Source of the DNA: Emydura subglobosa
Lineage: Eukaryota > Chordata > Testudines > Chelidae
Reading direction: 5' to 3'
Assembly (NCBI GenBank): GCA_007922225.1
Contig: ML679941.1
Span: forward strand, 56,817,849 to 56,881,848
DNA length: 64,000 nucleotides
The notes beneath the pieces were generated by a model. That model was not told the DNA's origin and ran no database searches. It saw only the letters and a program-made list of their open reading frames with translations. The position numbers were made by a program, and so were the translations under genes. Below, one piece after another: positions 12,301 to 22,992 of the stretch (its first letter is position 1; every line of letters starts with the position of its first letter).

Positions 12301-15278
12301 GTAATGGAAACCTCGTGAGTATAAAGCTGGCATAGAGGCTTCTGTGCAACTATCTCCTGGCACTTGGCATAAGGCACGTGTCTAAGAGTTGTGGGGGTGG
12401 TTAAGGCATCCCTATATCCCAGCAGTCCTGAGGTGTTGGAACATGTTTTTTAGTTGATAGGCTGTTCCACTTGGTGTCAGGGACCAGCCTGGTGGAAGGA
12501 TACTGCCAGGCATCTGTCTGTGTGAGAAAGTAGCTTAAAGCCACTTTAGCACCTCTTCTTTTGAACTGTGCTGAGTGCAGCCTAGATCTGGGCTGACATA
12601 TGGTGGATGTCATCTTTCCCTTTGTTTTCTGTGATTTTATTCTCTGATTTGTTTCTCTTTGCTTCCTGATTTGGTTCTTTTTCTTACAGTATAAGGGCCA
12701 GTTAGTAACTTACACACCCACACAGGAGAACAATAAATATCTTACACCCCTCCATGTGAGTGACCAAGACCTTGGGGGTGGGTACACAGGAGTAAGCAAG
12801 TACTAGCTGCCTGTTTGCTCTCTCCACAGAGAGGATGGGTGAGAAGGGGACAGGGCCTTGGCCTGTATCTTGCTACTCCTTGACCAGTGCAGTTTAGCTG
12901 GAAGGAAGGGGTTGTAATTACTGTTGGTATAAGCCCATATTTGTCTTCTCTCCCTTCGCCTGAGCCAGGGGCAAGCAGGAAGAAAATTGTCATTCAGAGG
13001 TATGTCTCTGTGGTGCAGTGCCTCCAAGGGCTGCTTCTTGGGTGGTGCTGTTATATACAAGCCCTTGCTCAGGGCTGTACCTAAAGCCTCAGTCTAGCGC
13101 TAATGCAATGAAAAAAAACCATAAAATAGTATTATATGAGATGATGAATATAGCTTTATATTGTACTCACCTTTGTAGTGTCTTTCCTTATTTCACGGTA
13201 AAAGTTATAGTTCTTTCTTTGTTTTTCTTCACACAATAAAAGGTTTAATCAAAAATAATAAACTCTGAACTGGAAATGAAGAGGTCTATCCAAACCACTC
13301 AACATGCATATTGTGAGGCAAAAGCCAGAGCAAGAAGATGAAAGCATTTGCCTCTCTTTGCAATCTTTCTGAATATAAATTTCAAGCCAAATGTAATGTC
13401 TGGTCATAGATTGGTAAACAAGACTATTTGGCTCTGTCAAGTAAATTCTCAAACTGTTTCACTGCCTTATTGTATTACATACAAACCCTGTAAACAAATA
13501 ATAGAAGAATTCATGCATACTGGATTCTCTAGCACCACTTAAAAATATGCATGTATATCTGTTGTTATATATTACCTACTATTTTTTTGTATACCAATTT
13601 TAGTCTTTTAATTTACAATGCAACCTGTTTAGCTTTGCATGCTGTTGAATATTTAACTGTGACTCAGAAGACTCTATATTTTTAGACAAAATAAAAGCAC
13701 AGTATATTGGTGGAGCCTATATAACATTGTCTTTTTCCGACAGTTATTTTCATGACATTGTTAAGACTAGGCACTGCAGTTAACTGAGTCAGTGTTCTCA
13801 TTTAGCCTTTCTAGCCTGTGATTTAATGGGAGTTGCTGCTTGTTGTAATCTGAGTTGGCTGACAAAAGCTAAATCTGTCACAGGTGCTACAATTTGTACA
13901 TCAGGAAATTTGCTTGCCAAACACTAATTATTCCCAAAGTATCCTACTTCACACAAAGCACAGATAACACAGTCAGCAAAATTTCCTCAGTTTTATCATT
14001 GTGAAATAAATTAGGGTTTGTTTCCTACCATTGTAAAGTGTAAGTGATGGAAAGGGGACCCTTTTGATTTTATAAGGTTTTTCTTGCTTTATTCTCCCAA
14101 TTCAAGTGCAGAAAACTTACGTTGTTCCAATAATCATTGCTGAATTTCAAATCTATGATTGTCTGAGTTTTTTTCTGTGTGTTCTGTAGGGAGATCGTGA
14201 GGCATGAATCGGATAGAGTAATCTGGCGTCTTAACAGATAAAAACGGAAACCTTTTGTGCCTGGAAGGTCCAGGCCTAACTCAGAGATATATTTAAAAAT
14301 TAATGTGGGAAATTATCTTTGTTTGGTGGTAGCTTGTAGGTATATCTCTGACCTCAGGTACACATCATTTTTATATTAGGCAGCCTCTCCTTCTCAGAGG
14401 CTTAGGACTAAAGAATTGTTGTGAAATAGTCCTTCCTTTGGGAGGGTGACCCTTCCAACTCTTTGGTGTTTTTGTTGCTGAAGAGGAAGCCTGGACAATC
14501 AGTCACTGCAACTGTGCCTGAAAAAACAGAAAACTTCAATTTACAGCCCTATCCGGTATTCTCATAACACATGCTTACAAATACCACACACATACTCTTT
14601 CACTATAGGCACCCCTTTTACTTGATATGTACATTTTGTGTTGCTCCCCATGATTGAAAAAGCTTTTTAATGTAGCATGCTACAGCCTGAGTTGACAATA
14701 TTATCTATTTCTACATTTAATCATAAGGGAAAACACCTGTCCACAAGACCTCACTAGATATGAAGAAATGGCCCTGATGGCCTATTTCTTGGTTAAATAT
14801 TTTATAACCGATCTAGCTGTCATCGGAGTGTGCAGGTCCTTGACATTAGCCATAGAATGGCCTGCTAAAATAAAGAGTAGTGCTTTGTTTTAGAAATGTT
14901 CCTCTTTTGCTACCGTGAGTTGCGGGAAACAGATACTGAGACTACACAAATGTTTAAAAAGTAGATAGGAAGGACTAATCTTGATGAATTAATTAGAAAC
15001 GGTAAAACCCTAAATGCTGTATGTGTATTTACTTGGGAATTTGGTTGTTGGTTTGTTTTTCCATTGGGATTTATTTAATCTTCTATTTTTAATGTATTAT
15101 AAGCTGTCTCAAGAAAATATTTATTGACTTCCTGAGGATGAACATATTGTATGTTGCTAGATTTCCAACAAATGAAAACATTTATGTAATTTAACTTATA
15201 CTAGCAATGATTCACAGCTGTAATTATTTGGCCTGTGTACAGTAACTTCTGATTTATATTTTTGTTTTATTTTTGTAG
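9337..15278. other. Upstream intron, second part
   Basis: No gene is visible. Contents are an A-run near 10860-10873, a GGTGTAAAT-type repeat fragment at about 11355-11412 and a run of 19 T at 11707-11725. The remaining A/T-rich DNA resembles nothing I can name. The open frames 9968-10348 (minus) and 10501-10836 (plus) show no domain, no splice context and no family resemblance. The final bases before 15279 form the polypyrimidine tract and AG acceptor of the first exon in the window. Confidence 0.6.
11707..11725. repeat. Poly(T) run, 19 bases
   Basis: An uninterrupted run of 19 T. It could be the tail of a minus-strand retroposed element, but no element body is recognisable beside it. Confidence 0.8.
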
Positions 15279-15344
15279 GACTATTTAACAATTCACAAGT
15301 ATGGCAATGCAGCCAGAAATGATCTCTGGAACACACTGTCAGAG
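15279..15344 (+). CDS. TRHDE: TRHDE exon (internal): end of M1 catalytic domain
   Basis: A 66-bp exon coding 22 residues, from DYLTIHKYGNAARND to NTLSE. The acceptor is TTTTGTAG (AG at 15277-15278) and the donor is GTAAAG at 15345; it enters and leaves in phase 0. The YLTIHKYGNAA...DLW..L pattern is the helix region shared by M1 aminopeptidases downstream of the zinc site, and the exact wording matches TRHDE, the membrane ectoenzyme that cleaves the pyroglutamyl residue from TRH. The HEXXH zinc motif and transmembrane anchor must lie upstream of the window. By family length (about 1025 residues) this would be near residue 600, an estimate. Base use and splice sites are normal, with no break. 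Confidence 0.95.
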
Positions 15345-16796
15345 GTAAAGTGCTATAACCTAATACACTGAGACAAATGCAGGAAGCCATAGTGTTATTT
15401 TTGTGGTGAGGTTAGGAATGGTGCATACTGAAATGCCTAAGTCCAATAGCACATTTAAAAATTAATGGTAAAAATGACCATTTGGATTCACAGAAAGTGA
15501 CAGTATAAAAAAACATGTTTTCAGTTGTTTGGGTTATATCACTGACACCCAGTAAAGGGAGGGTATGCTCTCATTGACTGCTGGGGGAGCGGGATAAGGT
15601 GTATAAGCAGGAAGGAGCAGGAAAATGCTGTGCTCTGGCATTTATGTTGAATAGGCTTTTGCTGTGTAAATAGTCGTGATCTGTCTGAAGGACAGGCCTT
15701 GTAAATTGGGCATTGTATTTTTTGCTGTAAACTGTTATTTTATGTCCTTAGACCAGCTTCATGTGGTAACAATGATACTGAAAGCTGCTCTTACTTCTTC
15801 TGTACAGTTTCTTGCTTTTTCCTTTCTCCTTCGTTATGTTAAAGCCTTTGGGGCGTATTCTCAGTGATTTGCACTCAAAAGTGCACACTAGTCAAAGAAC
15901 AGCAGAACTCACAGGAAATGTACAGGCACAAGATTATGATTGCATTTTGGGCCATAAGCAACTATGTCACATTGTATGTGTCAAACCTGTTGATGGTAGG
16001 ACTTAAAACTTCCATATTCCTCTACCTATCAGCATATCTGTTGTGATCCTCTCCATTCTCGAGTGTCTCACCTGCAGACTGAGTTCCAAGGAGTTATTCC
16101 TGGGGTTTGCTTGGATTCATTAGAGGTCACACAGTCCCTGTTCCAACAATGACAGGAAGTTAGAGGCATTCCTTGGTTGCAGAGAATGCCAGCTCTATCC
16201 ATCCCGTCTCTCTCCCCATGAAGCACCAGTCTCCCATTTCTGTCAGGTTTACTGTATTCCAGCTAAAATTCCACCTGATTTAATTCCACCTATTTTAAAC
16301 TATATTTTTTTCCAGAGTTTCTATATTAAACCGCAGTAAGGTGTTCCTTTTTTTGCTACAAGATTTGCACCGTTTGCAAGTTTGAGGAAGGTCTGCATGT
16401 GCACATTGCTTTTAGATGCCCAGTGTGAGATACCTTAAAGGGGCCTGATTTTCAGCGAATACATGCTCAGCATTTTCTGAAATTGGGCTCTTTTAAAGTA
16501 TCTCATGATGGGCATCTAAAAGCAATGTGCACATGCAGACCTTCCTCAAACCTGCAATAATCCCAATAGAAAATATTTATATGTGTATAAAGGCTCCTTG
16601 ATTGACTGATTGACTTTTTTTACTATTTATATCACGTGTTTATGTGTGGATATGTGCCTGTGCATATACATGCTTAAGTGTTATTAAACAGCTAGACAAA
16701 TTAATGGTCCTCTGTTTTAAAAAGCAATTGGTACAATGTGTTAGATACTAGTATTGCTTCAATATATTAACTAAAAACTTTTTTTTTTTTTGAAAG
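15345..16796 (+). other. TRHDE intron, 1452 bp
   Basis: Begins GTAAAG and ends TTTTTTGAAAG. It is mostly A/T-rich and non-coding. Its notable content is a long inverted repeat (arms 16376-16445 and 16486-16555), about 240 bp upstream of the next exon. A short T-run just before the acceptor serves as the polypyrimidine tract. Confidence 0.9.
16376..16555. repeat. Long inverted repeat (hairpin), 70-bp arms
   Basis: The left arm (16376-16445) and the reverse complement of the right arm (16486-16555) share nearly the whole text, including GAGGAAGGTCTGCATGTGC and ACATTGCTTTTAGATGCCC, with only a handful of mismatches. The 40-bp loop carries CTGATTTTCAG. A transcript of the host gene would fold this into a long hairpin. 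It may be a palindromic MITE or a repeat pair; no flanking target duplication is evident. Confidence 0.85.
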
Positions 16797-16984
16797 GCTC
16801 TAAAAAAGGTTGGAAAATTTGTAAATATCCAAGAGGTAATGGATCAATGGACGCTACAGATGGGTTACCCTGTTATCACCATCATGGGAAATGAAACTGC
16901 AGACAATATGGTAGTAATCTCCCAAGAGCACTTTATTTATGACATTGATGCCAAAACCAAGGATCCTGACCTTGGAAACAACAG
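16797..16984 (+). CDS. TRHDE: TRHDE exon (internal): catalytic domain end to beta-sandwich
   Basis: A 188-bp exon coding 62 full codons plus two bases, acceptor GAAAG at 16796 and donor GTACAT at 16985. It reads from ALKKVGKFVNIQEVMDQW through QMGYPVITIMGNETADN to TKDPDLGNN. The VMD.WT.Q.GYPV.T pattern is diagnostic of M1 aminopeptidases, where the catalytic domain joins the beta-sandwich domain. NIQEVMDQWTLQMGYPVIT is the TRHDE-specific form. GNET is a potential N-glycosylation sequon, and a second (NNS) is created across the next splice junction, fitting an extracellular position. Phase leaves as 2, matched by the one-base start of the exon at 36547. Confidence 0.97.
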
Positions 16985-17875
16985 GTACATATATTTCTCC
17001 ATAAATATTCATCCGAAAGCTGTAGTTGTTTAGCTGCTTCATGCCAATATTTTAAAGCAAAAGTCCCTCTCGAGATCCCTTAGCTTTGCCTAGAATCAAT
17101 GGCATGATATGGCCCTAACATTTTAATTGTATTAAAGATAATTCTTGTAAAAAGGATTAGAGTGATATGATTAGAATAATAAACAACAAAAGAAAGCTTT
17201 TTATGTGCACATTTACATCTTTAAACCTCTCTTTTTGGCTTTTTTTCAATCTGTGGTACACATCTATTCTTTGTCCTCTTCTTTTGGTTTTGTGGCACTG
17301 AGCGAAATGTACCAACATGTGGTTAGATGCTTCTGATGCTGAATACTTGAGAATGGCTTTCAAATATCAATAGGAGTATTCTTATTTTGACAGAAGATTT
17401 TAATCAGCAGTCTTACAACAGCTTACATCAGCTCGTACTGATGCTCCCAATAGTCTGGTCATGTGTCAAGTAAAGAAAAAACAAATAAAGATGAAAATTT
17501 TAGACGATAGCCCCTGAAAAAGGAGAAACTTTTGAAAGTGTTTAAAACACAGATACTGGCAATTTTTTTTAAAAGCATAGAGCTTGCCCTCAGCATATTA
17601 GGTAAGAGGAGGGCATAGTTGAATCTAAGGGCTTGTGTAGATGAACAGTTAGTGCACAGCAAGCTAGGGAATAAATCTATAGCACACTAACCCGCTGCGC
17701 ACTAAATGTCCATATAGCCTTTGCTGCTAGTCACTAAAAGCTCCCTGGTATGCTTTGATATACCCTATTAAATGGGACTAGGGAAATGCACACCAGGGAA
17801 CTTGTAGTGTGTAGTGGCAAGGTCTACGTGGACAGTGCATGGCACACTAATGTACTGTAAATTTACACCCCAGAT

Positions 17876-17935
17876 TGCCATGCACTCGCAGTTTGTCTAG
17901 NNNNNNNNNNTGCCATGCACTCGCAGTTTGTCTAG
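17876..17935. other. Assembly gap (10 N) with identical 25-bp flanks
   Basis: Ten N at 17901-17910 are preceded (17876-17900) and followed (17911-17935) by the same 25 bases, starting TGCCATGCACTCGCAG and ending TTTGTCTAG. Two contig ends that overlap but were not merged would give exactly this. The true sequence probably has one copy and no gap. Confidence 0.9.
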
Positions 17936-17937
17936 AT

Positions 17938-18009
17938 CAGTGTTTCTTAATGACACAGTTTAGGAAGGAAGCACCCAGTCCCTGGTATCGAAAAGGTTGA
18001 GAAACACTG
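17938..18009. mobile_element. 72-bp hAT-type MITE nested in the 17.6-kb MITE
   Basis: Ends are CAGTGTTTCTTAATG and GGTTGAGAAACACTG, inverted copies of the CAGTGTTTCTCAACC terminus typical of small hAT elements. The 8 bases before (GTCTAGAT, 17930-17937) and after (ACCTAGAC, 18010-18017) agree at five of eight positions, the other three being transitions, as expected for an old 8-bp target duplication. Confidence 0.8.
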
Positions 18010-18144
18010 ACCTAGACAAGCCCAAAGTGACTTTTATGCCTTCCCTGATCTTGGACGCAGTCAGGAGCTGAACTGGACCTCAGGACAAATTAGAGCCGGC
18101 ATGTAGTTGCTGTAACTTATGATAGCTAGAACAGTTCCTTAGGG

Positions 18145-18343
18145 CAGCGGTTTTCAAATTGGAGTATGTGAGCTTTTGTGAGGGATACATGAGAAAAATC
18201 CTGTAATGGTGGTCAAGGCACTTTATTTAGTAAGACTTGGTAATCTAATCATAGGTATATTATGAACCTACCTCAAATGGCAGTGTGTGGTAGACTACGT
18301 TATTTGCAAAGGAGTACGTGGCTAAAAAGTTTGAAAGTCACTG
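18145..18343. mobile_element. hAT (Charlie-like) MITE, 199 bp
   Basis: Starts CAGCGGTTTTCAAA and ends TTTGAAAGTCACTG, the inverted CAG(C/T)GGTT(C/T)TCAAA terminus of Charlie-type hAT elements. Flanks CCTTAGGG (18137-18144) and CCTTAGAT (18344-18351) agree at 6 of 8 positions, consistent with an 8-bp target duplication. It has no coding capacity. Confidence 0.85.
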
Positions 18344-19139
18344 CCTTAGATATTGCTCTTTCAGCTGGGATTGGTAAAACACTTAGGTCTTTGTCCCCAC
18401 CCCTGGTGGTCTGCATTATACCCACTTCCCAAAATGTCTCCTCCCTGCCCCAAGCTGGCTCCAAGACGTTCCCTGCACCGAGGGTACCAAAGGGAGCTGA
18501 AATTAAGATGACTACGCTGGCTTTATGCCATCCGATGATTCCTTGACATTTTCTAGTTAAGGCATCTTTAAGGTTGCTTTGCTGGACTAGGATCTGTCTG
18601 ATCACGTTGGCAGCAAACTCAAAACTGTCTGCTAGGGCTGATGTCGACAGCATTGCCATCTAGTCTAAAAGCAATTGTCTTCACCTCCTCTGGTTGAATG
18701 GGGCAAAGATCACTCTATGAAACTTGACTTGTCACAGGGAGGACAACAGAAGTCATCAAAAGGTCAGTCATCCAAAGTAATACTAGGTGCAGATGTTCAC
18801 TTGACATGTGTGGGTTTTATGTAACAATATTCCTATAAGGGAGTTTTTTAAAATAGCACTATATTGTAATTTTGTTCTCCATTGTTTCATGTGCCATGGA
18901 CATTGTAAAACTCAAACCTAAATATGGTACATAGGCAATTGTTTCACTGGCTATATTGTTAGCTCCCTAATGGGAGGGAAGGTTAAGCATATGCTTAATA
19001 CTTTGTTGACACAGACCTTATATTTGTTCAAGAACAAGAAAGGTGAACAAAAATACATTGTGTGCCTCATAGTTGAGCAGTTCTAGTCCAAGAACAATTA
19101 TATAATATTTATTTGTATAATGTTTTTGGTGTCATGGAA

Positions 19140-19142
<3 letters not shown>

Positions 19143-19173
<31 letters not shown>

Positions 19174-19240
19174 TATATAGTGTGCGTGTGTGTATATACA
19201 TGTATATGTGTGTGTATGTCTGTATATACCTGCAGATAAT
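19143..19240. repeat. (TA)n microsatellite with TG/TATA-rich extension
   Basis: Fourteen TA units (19143-19170) are followed by GTATATATAG and alternating GTGTGT / TATATA text to about 19240. It is a simple-sequence tract likely to be length-polymorphic. Confidence 0.95.
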
Positions 19241-20460
19241 GTGCGTGAATTTTATTTCTCAGGAAAGCAATGACTATTAGTGTTTAACGAACTTAAAACA
19301 AGCATTATGCAAGCTTCTCCATACCTATTTGTCAATTCACCTCAGTTTTGACTTGCAGTAACTCTAGTCCATGAGTAAAGGCTATCGGCCATGCAGTGGT
19401 TTTGTGATGTGGATATCTGAGAGTTAAAATTAGATCATTAATACACTTATTTTCACTTGTGACCTTAATTCAGATTTGAACCCAAATTGTTGGAGATGAA
19501 AGTCTAGCGTACTAACCCTCTTTTTACACCTCCTCTCTTGTCCGCTGGGAGAATAGGCCTTGTGGAGAGTAAGTAGTTGCTGTTTGGATCTTCTTTTTTA
19601 TTTCTTCTTCTTTGTCCCGTTCTATTTTTTTCCTTTTCTCTGCCCCGCCTCCCCATCTCCTGAACTGTTAAAGAAGTGTTCATATAATTTTCTCCCCCTT
19701 TACACCACTCTAGAAGTGTAAAGTGGCCTTAAAGTGGATTTAGTGTAAGTGAGAATCTAGCCCTCTGCTGGGGGGAGGGGAGGGTAAAATCTGAGCATTT
19801 CTAATTACTTTTATTATATTTAAAAAATTGTATTTAATGATCAGTTAAATAAGTTAATAGATATTTTTTAAAATACCCTCCTTAGATCTTATAACAACAT
19901 ATGACTTAAAATATTACTGGCAAATTCTATCAGATCTGCATATGGAACTCCAAATGAAAACAATGGGAATTCAGCATAAAATCAATGAAAGGACCTGGAT
20001 ATAGGAGCTGAGTCTTAACAATAATTGAAAATAGGAGTTTCTGCAGGTTTGGGATAAAGATTAGAGGAAGATGTGGCAGACTTTGCAAAAAGTTCCCATT
20101 AGATTTGTATTTCTTCCTGAAAATGACATTGTCTGCTTTCACAGAGGAGCCATCTATGGGAAAGAATATGTAGAATTCCTCACAGTCAAAGGATGAAATC
20201 CATCTGAGTGAAGAAAAGTTGTGCAGAAATATAGGCCAGAGAGTGCCCAGCCCAGGGGAGAGTGTAAAGGACACTCTCCCCAACATGTGCCCAGACCCAA
20301 TTTTAGTTCTTATACAGGGATGGCCCCTGGCTGTAACTAATAGTGGCAACCGCAAAGTGGGTAGGAAGGAATGCCTATCCTCCACTCCCATCTGCTGCTA
20401 ACCTAGCTGGGCCCAAGACTACAGTCTATAAAGACTGCAGAGCAACTGCTTCTCGGGAGT

Positions 20461-20522
20461 CTGATCCATAGTCTACTGAAGTCTATGACAGTCTTTCTAT
20501 TAACTTCAGTGGGCTTTAAAGC
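20461..20522. repeat. Short palindromic interspersed repeat, copy 2
   Basis: CTGATCCATAGTC...ACTGAAGTC...TTAACTTCAGTGGGCTTT has the same plan as the repeat at 2827-2896: a CTGATCC end, a central ACTTCAGT-type palindrome and a GGGCTTT end. It is an old, diverged copy. Confidence 0.45.
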
Positions 20523-20760
20523 AAGTTCTTTGATGCTGCCTGTACTGCAGCTTACTGCTAAGATGGTGTATGTCTGCATTTCCCACAAAGCTAAGTGGTG
20601 ATCTATAGAAACAAGCAGAAAACTGCAGTTTTCATCAGTACATATTGTTTGTGAAATGCAATTCCTTATGTCACGTGGCATATACCCATGGACATCAGAG
20701 TAACCAATCTGCAGTAACACATTATGAATGATTAAAGTATATCGTGTTACTGAGATACTT

Positions 20761-20868
20761 AGAATCATAGAATATTAGAGTTGGAAGGGACCTCAGGAGG
20801 TCATCTAGTCCAACCCCCTGCTCAAAGCAGGACTAACCTCAGCTATATCATCCCAGCCAAGGCTTTGG
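20761..20868 (-). mobile_element. CR1 LINE 3' end fragment
   Basis: About 108 bp of CR1 3' end on the minus strand: AATCATAGAATATTAGAG, GTTGGAAGGGACC, then TCATCTAGTCCAACCCCCTG on the + strand. It is a severely 5'-truncated copy, non-coding. It is closer to the family consensus than the copy at 8112, so probably younger. Confidence 0.93.
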
Positions 20869-20929
20869 GAATCCAGGTCTGTGGCCTTGGTTCAGCATAG
20901 TGTAGAGATAAGCATAGGTGGCATGTGGC

Positions 20930-22215
20930 TAGGACTAGAGGCAGCTCAGCCCCTCAAATCCATTTCTGGCGGATGGTGCTAAGGCAAAGAAGAGAGTGGG
21001 GCAATGCAGGGGGCAGGTCCAGCCTGCATGCTGGATTCCCAGCAGATGAAGCTAGATTTCTCAGTCCTGGTGGGGAGCACTAGCTCCTGGCACATGATGA
21101 GTGCTGCTTCCCAGGAATGGGAAGTGAGGGAATCCTGAGATAATGGGGGGGAGAGAAGCCTCAGAAGGGGGGGATGATGTCTTGAAGTGAGTGGGGGGGG
21201 AGGATATCTGCTGTGATTTGGGGGGGGTCCGAGAGGAAGGAGGGATGCTGTGGTGATTGGGGTGAGAACGGAGGATCCCAGGAGAAGGGGGGATCCTGAG
21301 CCCCGACACCTGGTGGCAGCAGGGGCATGAAGGGAGAGACATTGCAGGGGAGAGCCCATCTACACCTGGATGTACACATCAGGTGATGCTGTGGCTAGCG
21401 TGGCTAACGTTCTAATTTGTGAAAACTGGACACTGAATTCCATAATCTCCCCCACCCCCTATCTCTTCCCCTGAGGCCCCATCCTTTCCCTCCAGGCCCC
21501 ACCTCCTGCTCCTCTCCCCTCCACCATTGCTTGCTACTCTCTCCACCACCTTCCCCCTGCCAGCTGAGCAGGGCTCTAGGGGTGGGGTGTGACTGGGGCA
21601 GTAAATTCGAGGGAGGGCCGCGCTCCTGGAGTGAGTGACTGGGGCAAGGTGAGGGAGGGAGAGCTGCAATGTGGGGGTGGAGGGGTGACTGGGGCAAGGT
21701 GGGGGAGGGAGAGCTGCAATCCAGAGATGAGGGGGGGACTGGGGCAGGGTGATGGAGGGGAGGGAGCGCTGCGATGTGGGGGTGAGTGACTGGGGTGGGG
21801 AGTTGACTGGGGGAGGGAAAGTCATTCTCTGGGGATTGGGGGGTGAGAGCTGTGGTGCAGGGGATGAATGGGTGAGGATGGGGGAGCCACTGGTATCTCT
21901 CTTTGCTGGAGCCATTCCTGAATGTGCCTCCAGACTCCAGCAGCAGCTGCTGCTCTTCCCACCCCCTATGGCAGAGGCTGGTTACTGCAGCTAACTAGAC
22001 TTTTAGTGTCTAGTCAAATACTGCTGATTGGACACTGCCAGGTCCCCTTTTTGACCGGATTTTCCAGTAACCATAGCTGTGGCAGGCTCAAATTTGTGAG
22101 CATTGAGAGCCAACAGGCCAGAGCTTGGAGCCGGGCCCAGCCACGTGGGAGAAGAGCCCCCACTGCAGGGTGAGTGCAACATGGGCTCAGCACACTCTCA
22201 CTCCCCATAATATTT
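20930..22215. repeat. GC-rich, G-run-rich repeat region
   Basis: Base composition changes abruptly to G-rich on the + strand. 21120-21300 holds several G7-G9 runs among loosely repeated GAGGAT / GGATCC units. 21420-21590 is C-rich, and the ordered minisatellite follows at 21587-21880. Open frames on both strands (for example 21915-21412, 167 codons) are Pro/Ser- or Gly/Glu-rich products of this composition and not genes. Flanking GGACACTG/TTTTCCAGT words at 21425 and 22030 suggest the expansion happened inside an older repeat. Confidence 0.7.
21587..21880. repeat. G-rich minisatellite, period about 50 bp
   Basis: About five degenerate units start with GTGACTGGGGCAAGGTG or close variants at about 21587, 21636, 21686, 21736 and 21786. 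Each is followed by GGGAGGGAGAGCTGC and a G-rich tail. Multiple GGG and GGGG runs on one strand give G-quadruplex potential. Confidence 0.85.
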
Positions 22216-22923
22216 TCACCACCTGCTTATGAAGACAAGGGCTAGCCACACTTCCCCAAAGTTCTGGGCAGTTAAGATCTCTAGTTGGGGCCATTTTAGA
22301 ATAGACTTGGCAGATGTATTTTGAGAATTTAAAGAGAGCTGAAATATTTAAGAACCACAGTTTTGTAAGGATGTCTGTGCTGCTCTCTACGCCAAAGCAC
22401 TTGTGTCATAAATAACTATTGAAGATGCAGTATAAGGCACCACACTTAATTTTTCCTCTAAAAACATATGAACGACAATACAAAGCAACAAGCAATGTTT
22501 CCATGGGACTAAATGCCAGAGTGAATACTCTTAACCTTGGAAGTGGTTTACTGTGAGTGCAGCCTAATCCAATACTATGAGAATTTTTATTTTTTGCTGT
22601 AGAACAGAACTATAGTGTATATATTTGTTTTTCTAGTCTCACACCAGACTCCACATATATTCTATAATTACAAGGGGAAAAAAGTTGTGTTTTAAGGGCC
22701 AGATATTCAACATGTGGCTTCTTTGTGAGTGTTCAGTTTGACTTATGCAATTTTAAGCACTATCACTTTGTATAAACACTATAGAATTCACATAATCCTG
22801 TTTCCCTGCACAAATGAACATTAATTTTACTGGACACCTAGGCCCAAAAGATATTTTATGTGGGAAATATTGAGAGAAAATAAGACATTACAGACTCCTG
22901 TTCCAGAGATACTATGGTATACA

Positions 22924-22992
22924 GGGCCCAATCAAAGTCCGTTGAAGTCAATGAGAATCTGCCCATTGATTTCAATGGGGTTTGGGACAGAC
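22924..22992. repeat. Short palindromic interspersed repeat, copy 3
   Basis: GGGCCCAATCAAAGTCC...GTTGAAGTCAATGAG...CCCATTGATTTCAATGG...GGTTTGGGACAGA. It shares the TTGAAGTCAATG / CATTGATTTCAATGG cores and end structure with the copies at 2827, 20461 and 37957. Confidence 0.55.

Larger units (their letters stand above)
17629..18023. mobile_element. MITE interrupted by an assembly gap and a nested hAT MITE
   Basis: The left end GGGCTTGTGTAGATGAAC and right end CCTAGACAAGCCC are inverted repeats of the GGGCTTGTCTACAC type. Inside are GTTAGTGCACAGCAAGCTAG and repeated GCACACTAA words. The 3' part is broken by a 10-N gap (17901-17910) with duplicated flanks and by a second small element (17938-18009). 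The superfamily (hAT or Harbinger-like) is not settled; I see no clean target duplication. Confidence 0.65.

Noticed and set aside
19143..19240. (TA)n tract as a transposon target or origin
   Set aside because: Plain microsatellite; nothing links it to a neighbouring element.
21412..21915. 167-codon open frame on minus and companions on +
   Set aside because: They lie in the G-rich minisatellite; composition explains the openness.
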